Made by a program: the position numbers and the translations under genes
In this document: in pieces, positions 34,646 through 46,544 of the stretch
Layout: each line of letters opens with the position of its first letter
Position numbering within the stretch: position 1 is the stretch's first letter
Notes under the pieces: generated by a model
Database searches by the model: none
Told to the model about the DNA's origin: nothing
Seen by the model: only the letters and a program-made list of their open reading frames with translations
NCBI GenBank assembly: GCA_007258455.2
Contig: VDFB02344197.1
Coordinates: 1 to 64,000, forward strand
Origin: Sequoia sempervirens
Lineage: Eukaryota > Streptophyta > Pinopsida > Cupressales > Cupressaceae
Direction: 5' to 3'
Length of the DNA stretch: 64,000 nucleotides

Positions 34646-35991
34646 TGTAGAGAAGGGGGATTTTCTACTCATGAGTTCTCTTCATTCAGAGAGCCTCATG
34701 GGAAAAATTTCCCTAAACTACCTCAAGGAACAACAACGAGAGTTTTAGAATCTAAAAGAGCAGGTCATATTTTCTAGACAAACTAATAGCCTCTCAGCCA
34801 AAGGACATTAGCACAAAATACAGATGACAGTGTGGTGCGCTAGCGTGTCGTACAGACTAGAAAGTGAACTTATCACAAAGAATAACCAAATGACTACTTC
34901 TACCCAAATTTCTAGGAACTTCTAAATATGGAAAAAGTAACAGGATGTAATAGAACTGAAATAAGTATTGTAAAAAAGATAGAGATAAGGAGAAGAAAGG
35001 AAAGATGATACATTAATCCAAATAATGAAGCCTCCATCTAGTAGATATCTTCAATACCTACATCTGTAAGGTCTGGAGAAATTTTTGGGGTTGTATAGGG
35101 GCTTGCCTTAGTCAAACCCCCATTTTGGTGTTCCCACCTCCACAGAAAACTAGATAGATAGAGAGAGAAATGAACTAAAATGGAAAAAGTGTGTAGTGAA
35201 AGAAAAAACCGCTCAGAAGTAGAACCCGACCACCAAGTATGAGTGATAAAAGAAAACTCCGCTCAAGGAGGAGAACCTGTATCACAAAAGAGGTGATAAA
35301 AGCAATCTGCGCTCAAGGAGGAGAACCCATATCATCAAGCAAGGATGCAAATGGTAGGGGATATGGAATCCCAGGATGCTCAAAGATGCAAAGAAAAATG
35401 TAGATATGCAAGGATTAGGAAGCCAATGGGGGAGAAAAGAAAGCTACAAGAGCCAAGAGTGTTGTTGTAATGAGCTCATGAAAGCTTGAGAGTGTTGCAA
35501 AGGGTGGTGGAAGAGGAAACTATAAGTTTGAATGAGGCTAGAGTAAAGTAGGAGAGTGGAGCTAGAAGAAGCTATAGAGTAAAATGAACTAAAAGGATAA
35601 ATTTTAATGAGGGAAAAGAAGCTTCTCCAACAGTTACAGCTGGTCCATTACCACTGAAAAAAGGTGAGGACAAGTGGAAAGCATGCTCAGAGATAGCTGT
35701 TTGAGTGTTGAAACATTGTAGGACACTAGAGTGGCACATGGATATCCACGCAACACACTAGTGTCTAGAAACATCACACTACAAAATGACAAGAATGGGA
35801 AAATCCCAAAGTTTGATGTAAAGCTGATGCATGAAGGGTAGGTACTAAAAAGGGCTGATGAGCAACCTAAGAAGGGAAAATGGCTGATGTAGGGGCTAAA
35901 ATGAGCCTACAGAAATGCTAAGGGAGTGGACACTAAAGCGGATGCAAAAATGTATGTGAAATTGCAAAGGGTGCAATTTTATGACTATACA
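34646..35991 (-). repeat. RE4 5' LTR
   Basis: 1346 bp, minus strand, starting TGTATAGTCATAAAATTGCA at 35991 and ending CTTCTCTACA at 34646. It carries the empty site of the TIR element and the same three 50-bp units (about 35189-35335) as its partner. Confidence 0.9.
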
Positions 35992-35996
35992 CCTAC

Positions 35997-37260
35997 ATCA
36001 ACACCTACAGTTGAGTCTTTAGTTCAACAAGGTTTGTATCATTATCGACATCTCACAACCCCATGTCATATCCAATAACCCCCTCAACAAAAATACACCA
36101 TTCCTTAACCACCTCAACTTGACCCCCTTCAATATCACTCACATTCCTCTTCTTCTCAACCATATCATCAACCTTTGAATGCATCTTACAAGTATCAAAC
36201 TCTTCCATCACAAAATCCTATGCAACCTTATGGGGGTGCACCACAATATCATTCTCATTACCAATACCAACCACCTCATCAACCTCCCACCAACTCTCTA
36301 CAACAATTGTTTTATTCCATTCCCCCACAATAACTTGAACAAATAATCCACAATTTTAACAAAAAATTTACCAATCCCAATTGCCACAACAACCACCATA
36401 TCTTAACGTCCACCACAACCATCATCATATGCGAATGCGCCTCATGATCAACCTCATCACCTTCCACCTCCATATAATCCATACACCAATAAACCTAATC
36501 CAAATTTGGCAGCTCCTCCTTTGTCTGTAATGCCTAATAAGGAATGGGAGAATTTGAAAGCTACCCTTAAGGACTTGTTGGCAGGAACAACAAAGAAGTC
36601 CTTTAAATTTAAGGAGTTATGACAATATCCTTTTGATTAGACCATTGCCACCACACCTTTTCCTAAACATTTTAGGATCCCAAAATTTGATAAATATAAA
36701 GGTAAAGGTGACCCAAGAGATCATGTTAATTTATTTTACATGGCTTGTCAAGAGGTGGAATATAATGATAACCATATCCTTCATTTGTTCCCTTGTATCT
36801 TGGGTGGACAAACATTGGAATGGTTCTTTCATAGTTGTCATGGATCTATCTCTAGTTTTGTAGATTTATTTGAGAAGTTCATGACATATTTCTCCTATAA
36901 CCCTAAACATGAAGTTGATATGATGGATCTATGCACCAAAAAATAACATCCTGGAGAAACTTTTGAAAACCATTTGCAAAGGAGGCGAGCTCAAGCTAGC
37001 TGTCTCTCAGGCCACTTACCCAAAAAATAATTGGTGAATATATTTTTTGAAAATATTCATATAGAGATGACCTTTCATTTGCAAATTTATTGTGCTTCCA
37101 CATTTGATGAAATCATTGAAAAGGGTGTCACCATTGAGAAGGATCTTGTTGCTAAGGGTTTGGTTAAAATCTATAAAGAAAATAATGATAAACCCTCTAA
37201 TGATAGGTCTCACTTTTGGAACAATTTTTTTTATTATCATCAATGCTAGTGTGATTGATA
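35997..37260 (+). pseudogene. RE3 gag, main piece
   Basis: The first 500 bases encode a Gln/Pro/Tyr-rich region (for example APQYHSHYQYQPPHQPPTN) continuing the frame from 17177. After frameshifts the capsid domain appears at about 36640-37250: FRIPKFDKYKGKGDPRDHVN, LGGQTLEWFFHSCHGS, FVDLFEKFMTYFSYNP and FDEIIEKGVTIEKDLV. It aligns along its length with the RE1 capsid. Stops are TAA or TAG in Gln/Lys/Trp positions. This is the most diverged gag in the window apart from RE6. Confidence 0.8.
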
Positions 37261-37379
37261 CCAAACATATCTAGGTGGCTAATAGTCTCAAGTTTGTTAG
37301 TATGTGATTACCTCATCAACTAAAAACATAATATTCATTCCCCAAGGAACATCCCAACCTCCAAATCAAGGTAATACTA

Positions 37380-38570
37380 AATGCACTTTCACTCCCTTGG
37401 GAGAATCCCTTGATGTAGTGTTTGATAAGATCATCCAAGCTAATGCAGTCACCTATCTAGTTACCCAACCTTTTGATTAGACTAAACCAAAGCCTAATTG
37501 GTATAAGGAAAATGAATATATTGACTATCATAGGATCAAGGGACATTCCACTAATAAATTTATGAAGCTTAAGAATTATGTACAAGACGAGCCATTAATC
37601 AAGGTGACATTACCATTGAAGGGAATCAATCCACCTTGTCTAATGCTCAATTGTAAATATTACCAAAATGACTTTCCACATCACTCTCAAGGGGCTAGTA
37701 CATCCAATGCTAATTCTGGTCCTTATAGTTCCCAAAATAATAATTAAAACAATAGGACCAATAATATTGAATATACCAAAGTTCCCTTTAATTATGACAA
37801 TGTGGTCGGTTGCATCACACAGGTTGGTCCACAAATGCACATGATTAGAGTGAAATTCAAAGATCCCCAATACACAGTCACTACCCGACAAGGACACATC
37901 ACCATTCATGAACCATCTAATACATCTCAACAACATTTCGTGAGTTTGCAATATAATATTTTGGACCATCTTGGCAAGACCCTTCCACAAATATCCATTT
38001 TAGACTTGTTCAAGTGTTCCACTATTCACCAAGAGATCCTCACCAAAGATTTGCAAGACACCCATGTCCCTACTGAAATTGATCCCACATAATTCTAGGC
38101 ATTAGTAGGACACCTTTCATCCACCTACCAATTGGGTTTTAGTCATAATGACATGACACCCATTGATCCAACCCACATTAAGGTCCTCATTTCCAAGCAC
38201 AAAGTAAAGAGGGTCTTGTTATATTATGGTTCTGCCCTTAATTTTTGTATACTAAAGTTCATAAAATAGGTGGAATATACTCAATCCAACTTAGACAATT
38301 GGGTGATTACTATCAAAGCCTATGAAAATGTAGAATGAGACTCAGTTGGAATAATTTGTCTCCCTATTTAGGTTGGCCCTGCCTTGCAGTATACTACATG
38401 TCATGTCATTAATCTTGACCTACCATACAATCTCCTCCTTGGTCGTTCATGGATCTATCCCATGAAAGTTGTTCCATACAACTATCATCAATGCCTCAAA
38501 CTATCACATAATAGTATTGAAGTCACTATCCAAAATGGTCCTCACCCTTTTGAGTACTTTTTTGCTCTTA
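37380..38570 (+). pseudogene. RE3 knuckle, linker and protease
   Basis: The knuckle survives only as YIDYHRIKGHSTNKFMKLKN (about 37515-37575), with both outer Cys lost. The pre-protease linker QISILDLFKCSTIHQEILTK (about 37990-38050) matches that of RE1. The protease segment reads VKRVLLYYGSALNFCILKFI at about 38200-38260, so the catalytic Asp is replaced by Tyr; the far part LPYNLLLGRSWIYPMKVVPY (about 38415-38475) is well kept. Several TAG and TGA codons interrupt it. A dead protease of the same lineage as RE1. Confidence 0.8.
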
Positions 38571-39106
38571 AGGCCTCTTTTTCTCATTCTCAACATTATC
38601 CTAGAGTCAAATTAGTGCATTCTAATGCAACTTCATCCTCATCTTATGTCGATTCCAACACACTTCTCACATCTTCTAATTCATCCGCTACCCTCAAATC
38701 CACCTTTGCTAAATTCAAGATCATTGATAAAGGTTGTGGGGAGTATGAAATGAACACTACTCTCAATGTGGGAACCATGCCCCTCTCTCCACATACTTTT
38801 GGGAGGCCCTTTTCATCAAAGCAACCACAAGTATCAACAACTAAGAATTTGGGATCCACTAGTTTTCAATCTCTAAGTACTTTAGAACAAGAGAAAATTA
38901 AAGAAGATATTCACCAATGGATATATCATGAAGAATCTAATATTTGTATTTTTAGGAGACATATCCTATCACCCATCAAATGGCTCAAAATGTCAATTAC
39001 CGAGAAAAGGATTGGGGAAATTGAGAAAGGTATACTCCAACCCATTGAGCTACCAACTAATTGTAGAAACTCAAATAATTCCTGATCGATATTATGCATT
39101 TGATTC
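38571..39106 (+). pseudogene. RE3 G-patch remnant
   Basis: The region after the protease aligns with RE1: an IIDKGCGEYE block, then SPHTFGRPFSS, then EDIHQWIYHEES, then a degenerate G-patch (KMSITEKRIGEIEKGILQPI, about 38985-39045). Glycines of the first half are lost but the ILQPI end is kept. The alignment shows that the domain order protease then G-patch is shared by at least two elements here. The sequence stops resembling RE1 at about 39100, where RE6 starts. Confidence 0.6.
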
Positions 39107-40283
39107 TGATTAACTAACATCATTTCTTCCTAAATCACTTCAAACTAACAGACTAAGCAATTAATTAAATAATCTATATTATTTAGTTAAATTAATCAAC
39201 TTATGCTATTAATCAGATAATTAACTTTATTGGATTAATTCACATTCTTTTGACTAATGTTCATCCTATTTAATTAAAATAAAATCATTTAATTAAATTC
39301 CCCTAAAGTTCTCTCATTTTATTAAATAAATCAAACTATTTAATTAAATGTCATAAATCCCCTAACCCACTTGAGTTAATTAAATTCTGAATTGATTAAA
39401 TCTAATCTCTTCCTAATCATCATTATCCAATCCTCTAGCTTTTGACTCCATCTTGGTCAATTAAACCCATGGTCAACTAACCAAGTTGCACATGAAAATA
39501 ATTTCTTCTAATTAAATAAATACCCTATTTATCCCCACAATGACATAATCGTAGGAATATTCCTCCCAACCACCCCTTCATTCAATTTCCCTCCAAATGG
39601 CTCCTACAAAATCATAAATACCTCTTACAAAGGCATTTAATCCCTCTTACATGCCGTCTTGTCTCTTACAAGGGCATTAACCTCTCTTGTGTTCTTAATG
39701 ACATTGTATTACACCCTCAACCATATTCATTCAATTTCCTTACATCCTCTTAACTCTGCACATTCCCCAAAATGTGCTCCACCTCCATCCATTAGCCTTG
39801 TGATAAGTGTCACACTACTATTGGCTCCCATTTTAATCCCACATTCACTAATTCACTCATTCTTCAAACTTTCACCCCTATAAGTAGAAGCATCTTCTAA
39901 TTGAAATGGATCCACAATCACATACAAGTTTACTATAGGCATTTTCACTCATAGATATCACCCATCTACACTCATTTTCATCATATTTTAGCTTGTTTCA
40001 TCATCTCATGCACTTGGAATCATCTACATCTTGGAAGCTTATCAAAGGGATTGGAAAAGGGCTACTTTCCACATCAAAGGAACACCAATCCCCCTATGGG
40101 ATGGAGGTTTGATCAAGTTAGATAGGATTACATGCTTTTATCTTGTGTTATTTCATGTTTTGATCATATTTTCTTGTCTTTGTTTGATTGAGAATCTCAT
40201 AGAGAATGCTTTGTTTGGATTTCTAACATGACTAACCTTGTTTGTTTGTGTCTTGTTAGCTAATTGCAGATTAGGAATTCACA
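39107..40283 (+). repeat. RE6 5' LTR
   Basis: The start is uncertain; I take TGATTAACTAACATC at 39107. It is rich in TTAATTAAAT runs like the RE1-RE3 LTRs, has a TATA-like CTATAAGTAG at 39878-39887 and ends GGAATTCACA at 40283. Confidence 0.6.
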
Positions 40284-40303
40284 TTTTGGTGCTAGAAGGA
40301 GGG
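40284..40303 (+). other. RE6 primer-binding site
   Basis: TTTTGGTGCTAGAAGGAGGG right after the LTR end. It resembles the TTTGGCGCTAGAAGGAGGG found in plant Gypsy elements with CpG changed to TpG. Confidence 0.7.
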
Positions 40304-42808
40304 CTAACCTTTTTAAAATTTGATATTTTGGCTTCAAATTGACATTTTTTGTAGCTACAGGAAGGAAACACCACCTTTGGGTCCATAGAGTGTCACCTTT
40401 TCTTTCAACGTCACCTTTCACTGTAGGTACAACACTGCTTTTGCATATAGCACTGCCTTCATCACGTCACACCATTGTCGTGCTGCCTTTACAAAAGTGC
40501 CGCTTTTATCTTCTCAATCAAATTGTCAATTTATATCCTCAACTAGATCATTGCTTTTGTTCCCATGCCACCATTGCTTTTGTTGCACTACTTTTGCACT
40601 CTTTGTCTAGTGCAGAGCACCACTTTTACATTTCACCCTAGAGTGCCACCTTCGCTTTGAGTACCACCTTTGTTGTAGATATAGTGATGCCTCTATTGTC
40701 CAGTGTCGCCTTTGTAGATTGAAGAGGAATATCAACTTGGAAAACTAAAAGCATTTTTTAATGCTCATTGTAATAGCTTAGGATTTCCAATTTTGCTCTT
40801 CATTTTCTATTTTAGGATCAACTAGCTTTACTTTGGGTTTAAAATTAATCATTGACTTAAGCTTTTTCAAGTTGGTTAAAAATTGAACATACAATCTTAC
40901 TAGATCATTGCTGTGAGGGATTAAAATTGAACAAGGAAAACTCACACTTAGTTTGGTGCTTAAAATTATTTCACCATTTCTATAAAGGTTAAAATGAACA
41001 AGTGCTTGAAGTGAGTGATTTTTTCTTTGACACGCTTTGAGTACGTATCCTCTCTCGTTGTGCTTTGTGTGATCTTGGGTGAAGAGAAACACTCAAAGTG
41101 TTATTTTCCTACTCTTTTGCATTTGAGGTATGTATCCTCTCCCCTCTTGCCTTTTGGCGATCTTGGGTGATGAAAATCATCTTGGTTCTTTTTGCACATT
41201 TGTTTTCAAGTCAAAGTGTTACCTTTAGAAGGGCCTACCTCCCAAATTGAGGGAGGGAATGAACCAAAGCGATGCTTTCATATTTGGTCTGCTATATAAA
41301 TGAAACAATGGTGATGAAAGTTATCAACTAGCTGGTGTGGTTGTCCCATATTGATAAGTGCCACCCCTAGTATCTATGTGATACATTAAAATATCTTCTT
41401 AGGAAGGGATTGGGAGGCTTCTTAATTGAGCTAATCTTGCTATGTGTATGACACCAATTTTTTATCCTAAATATTCAAACTAAGAATCAACTTGTTGTAG
41501 TGACCAAAAACCTTTATGCTTGCTGGTGCAGGAACGGTCATTCCGAAGCTGCCCCACAGTCCACTATTCATTATAGAAAGAAAAAATCCTTTGGATCTTC
41601 AGATCTTTGGGGTTTGAGATTTGGTGCACCCAAAAAGTGTGTGTCATGTAAGGGGGAGCCAGTGCCACCAAATCTCTAGCTGTTTGCTTTGTCTTAGTGT
41701 TTGGAGCAATCAAAGTGGGGACTCAACAAGTAGTATCTCTTTAGCCTAGGGTTGTGCATTTTTCAAGTCAGTTGAACACATTGCTTGATTCCAAAACATT
41801 AAAACAAAAATTTAACAATCACCAAAATTTCAAACCCTTTGAAAAGAGTGAATACCTTTGAAGAGTCCAATATTATTGCTTGTCCCTAAGGATCTCATCT
41901 TTAGAGGCTTCTAAATACTTGGGCTCATATCTCAATTCACTCTCTTCAAAGTCAACCTAGGGAAAATATGGCCTTGGCTCTTTTATTTTCACATAATGGA
42001 CAATGTGTAATGAAAAGGGGCTTAGACATAGACATTTAGTTTGAAATTTAAGCAAGAGAAGTTCATGTGGTAAAAAGAATTCATTAATCAAGATTAACTC
42101 ACAATTGAATCCCACACATGTGCTTGTCTTCATGATTTCTCGCAAGGTCAAAATTCCTAAATGAAGGTCCACATCTCACCACTTCAAACTTAGACACCAC
42201 AACCCAAAGGCTATCAGGAAACACATTGTGGCACTCTACCATAATATGAACATTTTGGTAAGAAATTTTTATAGACATCTTTCAAGGGATGATCCAGACT
42301 TGTATGGGACAATATGAGCCCCTCATTTAAGGTATTGATATTTTTGGGTTTGAGTCATTTATAGGGTAAATCATGCTCTTCAACACCTTGGTCTTGTAAA
42401 AAAATTCCTTCTAGGTTCATCTAGGGTAAAAACAAACACCTTCATCCATCCTCAAAACATTTATCAAAATCCATCTCACAAACAACTTCTTAGAACTTTG
42501 GAAACATCATTATGCTAGACTTTTGGTAAATCATTTTAGACTAAATGAAAATCACCTTGTTTAGCTAGGTGTGTAGGAATGAATCCTTTCTTACACACTT
42601 AGCTAAATGAGCACCCCATTTTGGACAAGTTCATCCTAAGATCACATCCACATCTTCGGGTTTACAAGTTCATCATCCAAATCAACACAATCAAAATAAA
42701 AAATCCTAAAGTCTAGTATTTATCCAAAGTTCCTCAAAGTTCAAACACCCACATCATTCATCCTTCACACCATCATCATTTGATCCTAAGACATCCTAGA
42801 ATTTATTT
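40304..42808 (+). other. RE6 5' leader
   Basis: A degenerate repeat of GTGCCACCTTTGC-like words fills about 40365-40720. A 90-bp direct duplication with GTATCCTCTC lies at about 41030-41190 and has a counterpart in RE2. A hairpin CCTCCCAAATTGAGGGAGG stands at about 41248-41266. The rest is non-coding, ending in a CAT-rich stretch before gag. Confidence 0.6.
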
Positions 42809-43451
42809 TTGTACCTAAAGTTTAGATCAACCAAAGAAGTCAAAGGTTCGTCCCATGTACTTCTAAAAGTTGATCCCAATTTTATGGTTCAAAGAAGTTC
42901 AAACCACAAGAAAAACATGGAATACAAACTTGATTCATATATCATGAGTGATCTAAATCAACCAAATTATCAAATCCTTACAATACCAATTGATTATCAA
43001 AACTCACATTTATACAATTCATACATGGGATCATTATATCCTACAAACCTCAATGTTACAACAAGTGTGAGTATGCCCAATTTAAAATTTGGAACTCCTT
43101 TCCCTATGGTAGATTTAAATTATCAAAGTCAAAACCTAAAAATCTATCAACTAAATGATCAATGCATGAGTCTTCAACAAAACAACATTATCCCATCAAA
43201 TCAATACATGCCAAATGTGAATATACCAAATACAAACTTACCAAACGTGAACATATAAAATCCACACTTGGTGAACTATGGGATAGATACATTTGAAAAT
43301 CACACCAATGTTGTTCAAAATCCAAGCAATATGTTAACAACTCAATGTATTGATCCAAGTCAAGGTAACACCATGCACAATCAAGGTTACCTATGTAAAC
43401 AAAGATTTTTGCACCAAAATGCTTTATGATCCTTCTAGGGTTTTTCACCTA
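42809..43451 (+). pseudogene. RE6 gag-like frame, first part
   Basis: Asn/Gln/Tyr-rich frame of about 210 residues with one internal TAA at 43256. It contains tandem short units (PNVNIPNTNLPNVNI) near its end. I see no capsid core. When RE7 is removed with one copy of ACCTAAA the frame continues without a shift into 45013 onward. This supports both the frame and the insertion. The product may be a structural protein of a non-autonomous element; the family is not recognised. Confidence 0.55.
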
Positions 43452-45005
43452 AAAGGATAAAGAATGGGGCCAAAATTCAATGTTCACATTCAAATATTGA
43501 TGTGATGTGGGTGTAAAGTGCCTAGATGAGATGATCTAAATGTAGAAAATGAACACAAGCTATTGATTATGAATGCAAAACTAAGAAATGCAAAGTGCTA
43601 GAAAACATAGTGTTGTATGCAAACATGAATTAGAAACATAGACAAACAAGAGCAAAATTGAATGAAACTGATCGAGGTGCACCTAGAAATTGAAAGAAGA
43701 TCTGGGAAGGTTTTGGAATGCTGCAAAATTTATTGTTGAAGCTCATTGGGACTCATTCACCATAGATGGTGAATTAATCATGTTTTTGGTAAAATTTACT
43801 AGAATAGGTTTTGGGATGTCGAGAACACATAACTTCAGAAAACTCTTTTTCTATCCTGGCAGTGGGACTCATTCACCACATATGGTGAATCAATCCACCT
43901 ACAAAAATTTGCAAACTCAAAGGTCAAATCTATGGGTCCTGATCTATACTTTTTTGTTTGTCGAGTTGCCATATCTGAATCTATAGAAAATGGGCTAAAT
44001 GAGGTCTCCAAGCATCGATTAGGGTTATGTTGACTTTGATGACTTTGATGACTTATTGACCACTTTTCAACACCTCTCTCCTTGAAAAATCTGCCTACAA
44101 GACCTACAAACACACATGCAAAGAGGGGAAAAATGGTTAAGGGTTAGAGTATAGGGGTTTTCCTTGGTCAAGCCCCACTTTGGTAATCAAACCCTTGAAA
44201 ATGAAATGAAATAAAGAAGGAATGATGAACAAATAACATACAAATGTCATAAAATCACCAAACCCTTGATGTTGAAGTCTGAAGATATGTCAATGGTTGG
44301 TCCAAGATGCTTGAATGCTTGATGAAAATGCTAGAATGCTTGAATATTATGATGCATGAATGAACTATGTTGATTGGGGATTGAAATGCATAGAAAATCC
44401 TGTATTTATACACTTATGCCCTAATTTCCCAAAAATACAACATCATAGGCTGACCTTAGGTCTTTAGGAATAAAAACCTGCCAGTAACTTAAGTTTATTT
44501 TTATTTTTGTGCCAAGAGGGACTCATTCACCCCTAGTGGAAAATGGGTCCCACTCAACGCAAGTGAATGGGTGTTAGAAATTATATTGTATTAAATAATG
44601 TTTGTCAGGTTTACATTAAAAAATACACTTAATTAAGCCCTACAAGTGCATAAAGGGGCCAAATAAAGCATAAGAAAGGTGTATTTGTTGATGACAAGTC
44701 TAGAAAAGCATGAAAGTTTGTTACAAGAATTTACAACACTTTAGAATAAGACTTGGTAAGTGATGAAAAGGGGGTATGTAAGTGAATTATAATAAGAAGA
44801 GTCTAGAAAAGTGTGAAAATGTATCACAACACTTCACAACACCTTTACAAGATATCATAAATTCTTAGTGATTCATAAAGATTCAAGACCTAATGTGAAT
44901 GTGTGGTCCACATTACAACATTAAATCAAGGCAAAATCAAGGCAAATAAGCACAAGGATGGACAAAACAAGAAAAAGTAAAAGGGTTACTTTTTCTGTGT
45001 CCACA
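43452..45005 (-). mobile_element. RE7: LTR-like insertion in RE6
   Basis: ACCTAAA stands at 43447-43453 and again at 45006-45012, and excision restores the RE6 frame. On the minus strand it starts TGTGGACACAGAAAAAGTAA at 45005 and has a TATA box (GTGTATAAATACA, 44400-44412). Its middle (about 44145-44185) resembles the RE4 LTR around TATAGGGGNTTNCCTTNGTC. The other end does not finish in CA; the LTR may end at 43480 (GTGAACA), with TTTTGGCCCCATTC, a primer-site-like word, left behind. A solo LTR with an imperfect end is my best reading. Confidence 0.6.
43755..43890. repeat. Two near-perfect hairpins in RE7
   Basis: ATTCACCATAGATGGTGAAT at 43755-43774 and ATTCACCACATATGGTGAAT at 43871-43890, each preceded by GGGACTC. 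A third, looser version, GGGACTCATTCACCCCTAGT, lies at about 44518-44537, with GTGAATGGGTG 30 bp on. Confidence 0.85.
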
Positions 45006-45674
45006 ACCTAAATCAAAGCAATATGATTTCCAACCACAACAATATTCAATGTCAACCTATAATGTAAAATATAAAAATCATCCCAAATAAAAAAATTGTC
45101 CAAAATCAATTTGTGCATGATCCCATACAAATACCACAAGTGTATATTCCAAATATGCTTTACCAACAACCAAATAAACTATATTAAGGGTGTCAAAATT
45201 TTGTGACATAAAATTGTGTCACTTACCAAAATAGTTGATTCATTGTACCAAGAGACATCTCCATCCCAAAATTGACATGTTCCCCCATTGGTTAAACCAT
45301 CTCATCAAAACATTGAGTTGTTTCCACAACCACACCAAGAACAACATCTCCAATATCAAGAGGTTGGATATCAAGATCAACAATATCTACAATGAGCCCA
45401 ATCACCACATCTCCAAGATCAATCACCACAAGGTCAATCTCAACAAGTACAAATCTCACAAGGTAACAAACATGAATACACTCCTTTGGGAGAGACAATT
45501 GAATCAACATTAAAAAAACTAGTTAATGAAAAAATCATCATTCTTCCAAAAGTAAGTGCTTTCAACTCTATCATAAACTTCCCTTGGAATAAGGGTAGAG
45601 CTTATTGTGAGTATCATAGAGAAAATATTCATAAAACATCAAATTGTATTCAACTCAAAAATCTCATCCAATAA
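45006..45674 (+). pseudogene. RE6 gag-like frame, second part with knuckle
   Basis: After RE7 a Gln/Pro-rich stretch (QPHQEQHLQYQEVGYQDQQY) leads to EYTPLGETIESTLKKLVNEK and the knuckle YCEYHRENIHKTSNCIQLKN at about 45600-45660. The knuckle has the form C-x2-H-x4-H-x4-C as in RE1. The preceding TPLGE-S block also matches RE1 and RE3, so this is a true gag relative without the capsid part. A frameshift lies between about 45066 and 45486. Confidence 0.7.
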
Positions 45675-46544
45675 CTTCTTGATCAAGGAAAAATAACTGC
45701 TGAGGAAAATGATCAAGATTCAACCACTAATGATAACAATGACAATCTCTCCACCACAACTATTGAGGACAATGATCAAGATCTATCCATAAATTATTAC
45801 CTTGGAGATGTTTCTACCTCATCCAATGATCAAATCAACATACATCAACAATCACTTTTTAATCATGATCAAAACCCCTCAACAATATCCAACAATGGTC
45901 TATTTCAAGGAGTGTTAACATTATTTGATCCTATTGACATAATCCAAGATCCATCCACCAATGATCATGTTGAAAATGTCTCTACATAACCTAATTAGTT
46001 ATAGGACATATCTCAAGAATTCATTCCAAAGCATGATCAACATCTTTCACCAAAGTCTAACAATGGTCCTTTCTAAGACATATTGACATTCTTTGACCTC
46101 ATGGTTGTAGATATTGAAGGAATCCTCAACTCAACACTTGATCCAAATCCACTCAAAGATCAAGAGGATACTGAGCCACTTCCCATGCCTAATGAAGATA
46201 TCCAAGAACCCTTTGTAAGCAATCCATCCTTTGAAATTGACCCATGTCAAGAACTTGATCCAAAGCACGTCAAAAGTAATTCCAAAATTAATCAAGATCA
46301 AGAATCTGTATCTCCAAGATGCTACAATGATTGACTAATGGGAACTCTCCAATCTATACAAGATGTCACAAATAATGGTCATATCCATATAGCACATACT
46401 CCTCCATCTACCCATGAGATGATTTCTTTGGATGGACACATAAATGATCTTCATTCAGAACAATATTCCTTTACTCTTGACATTATCACACACGAGAGGT
46501 TATTGATTCCTAAAATTAGGTTGGGTTATCAACATCAGTATTAG
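45675..46544 (+). pseudogene. RE6 acidic Asn/Asp-rich frame
   Basis: The gag frame continues after a TAA at 45672 with LLDQGKITAEENDQD and then a long acidic, Asn/Ser-rich region. Stops fall near 45988, 46000 and 46075. There is then a 83-residue open part (46083-46334) and another to 46544. It takes the place where protease is expected, yet no DTG-like triplet or ILGRPW-like motif is visible. No family recognised. Confidence 0.5.

Larger units (their letters stand above)
17178..35991 (-). mobile_element. RE4: non-autonomous Tat-like element, minus strand
   Basis: LTRs at 17178-19529 (3', enlarged by a TIR element) and 34646-35991 (5'). Beside the 5' LTR is the primer-binding site TTTTGGTGAACCCAA; beside the 3' LTR is the polypurine tract GTGGGGGGAAAA. 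Target duplication: CCTAT at 17173-17177 and CCTAC at 35992-35996, one mismatch. Without RE5 the internal part is only about 3.6 kb. It encodes a pre-protease linker and protease, then a knuckle-like motif, with no reverse transcriptase or integrase. RE10 has the same primer-binding site, near-identical polypurine tract and similar LTR start, so the two form one family. Confidence 0.85.
11860..39106 (+). mobile_element. RE3: Tat-like Ty3/Gypsy element split by two insertions
   Basis: The order is LTR (11860 to about 13194), gag from 13360, INS1 (13923-16977), gag (16978-17177), RE4 (17178-35991), then gag, knuckle, protease and G-patch remnant (35997-39106), where RE6 begins. Removing INS1 with one copy of ATCTACTA, and RE4 with one copy of CCTAY, joins the three gag pieces in one frame. 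This is strong evidence that they belong to one element. Reverse transcriptase is not found. An RNase H tail at 54514 and an integrase at 56230 on the same strand may be its far part. Confidence 0.75.
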
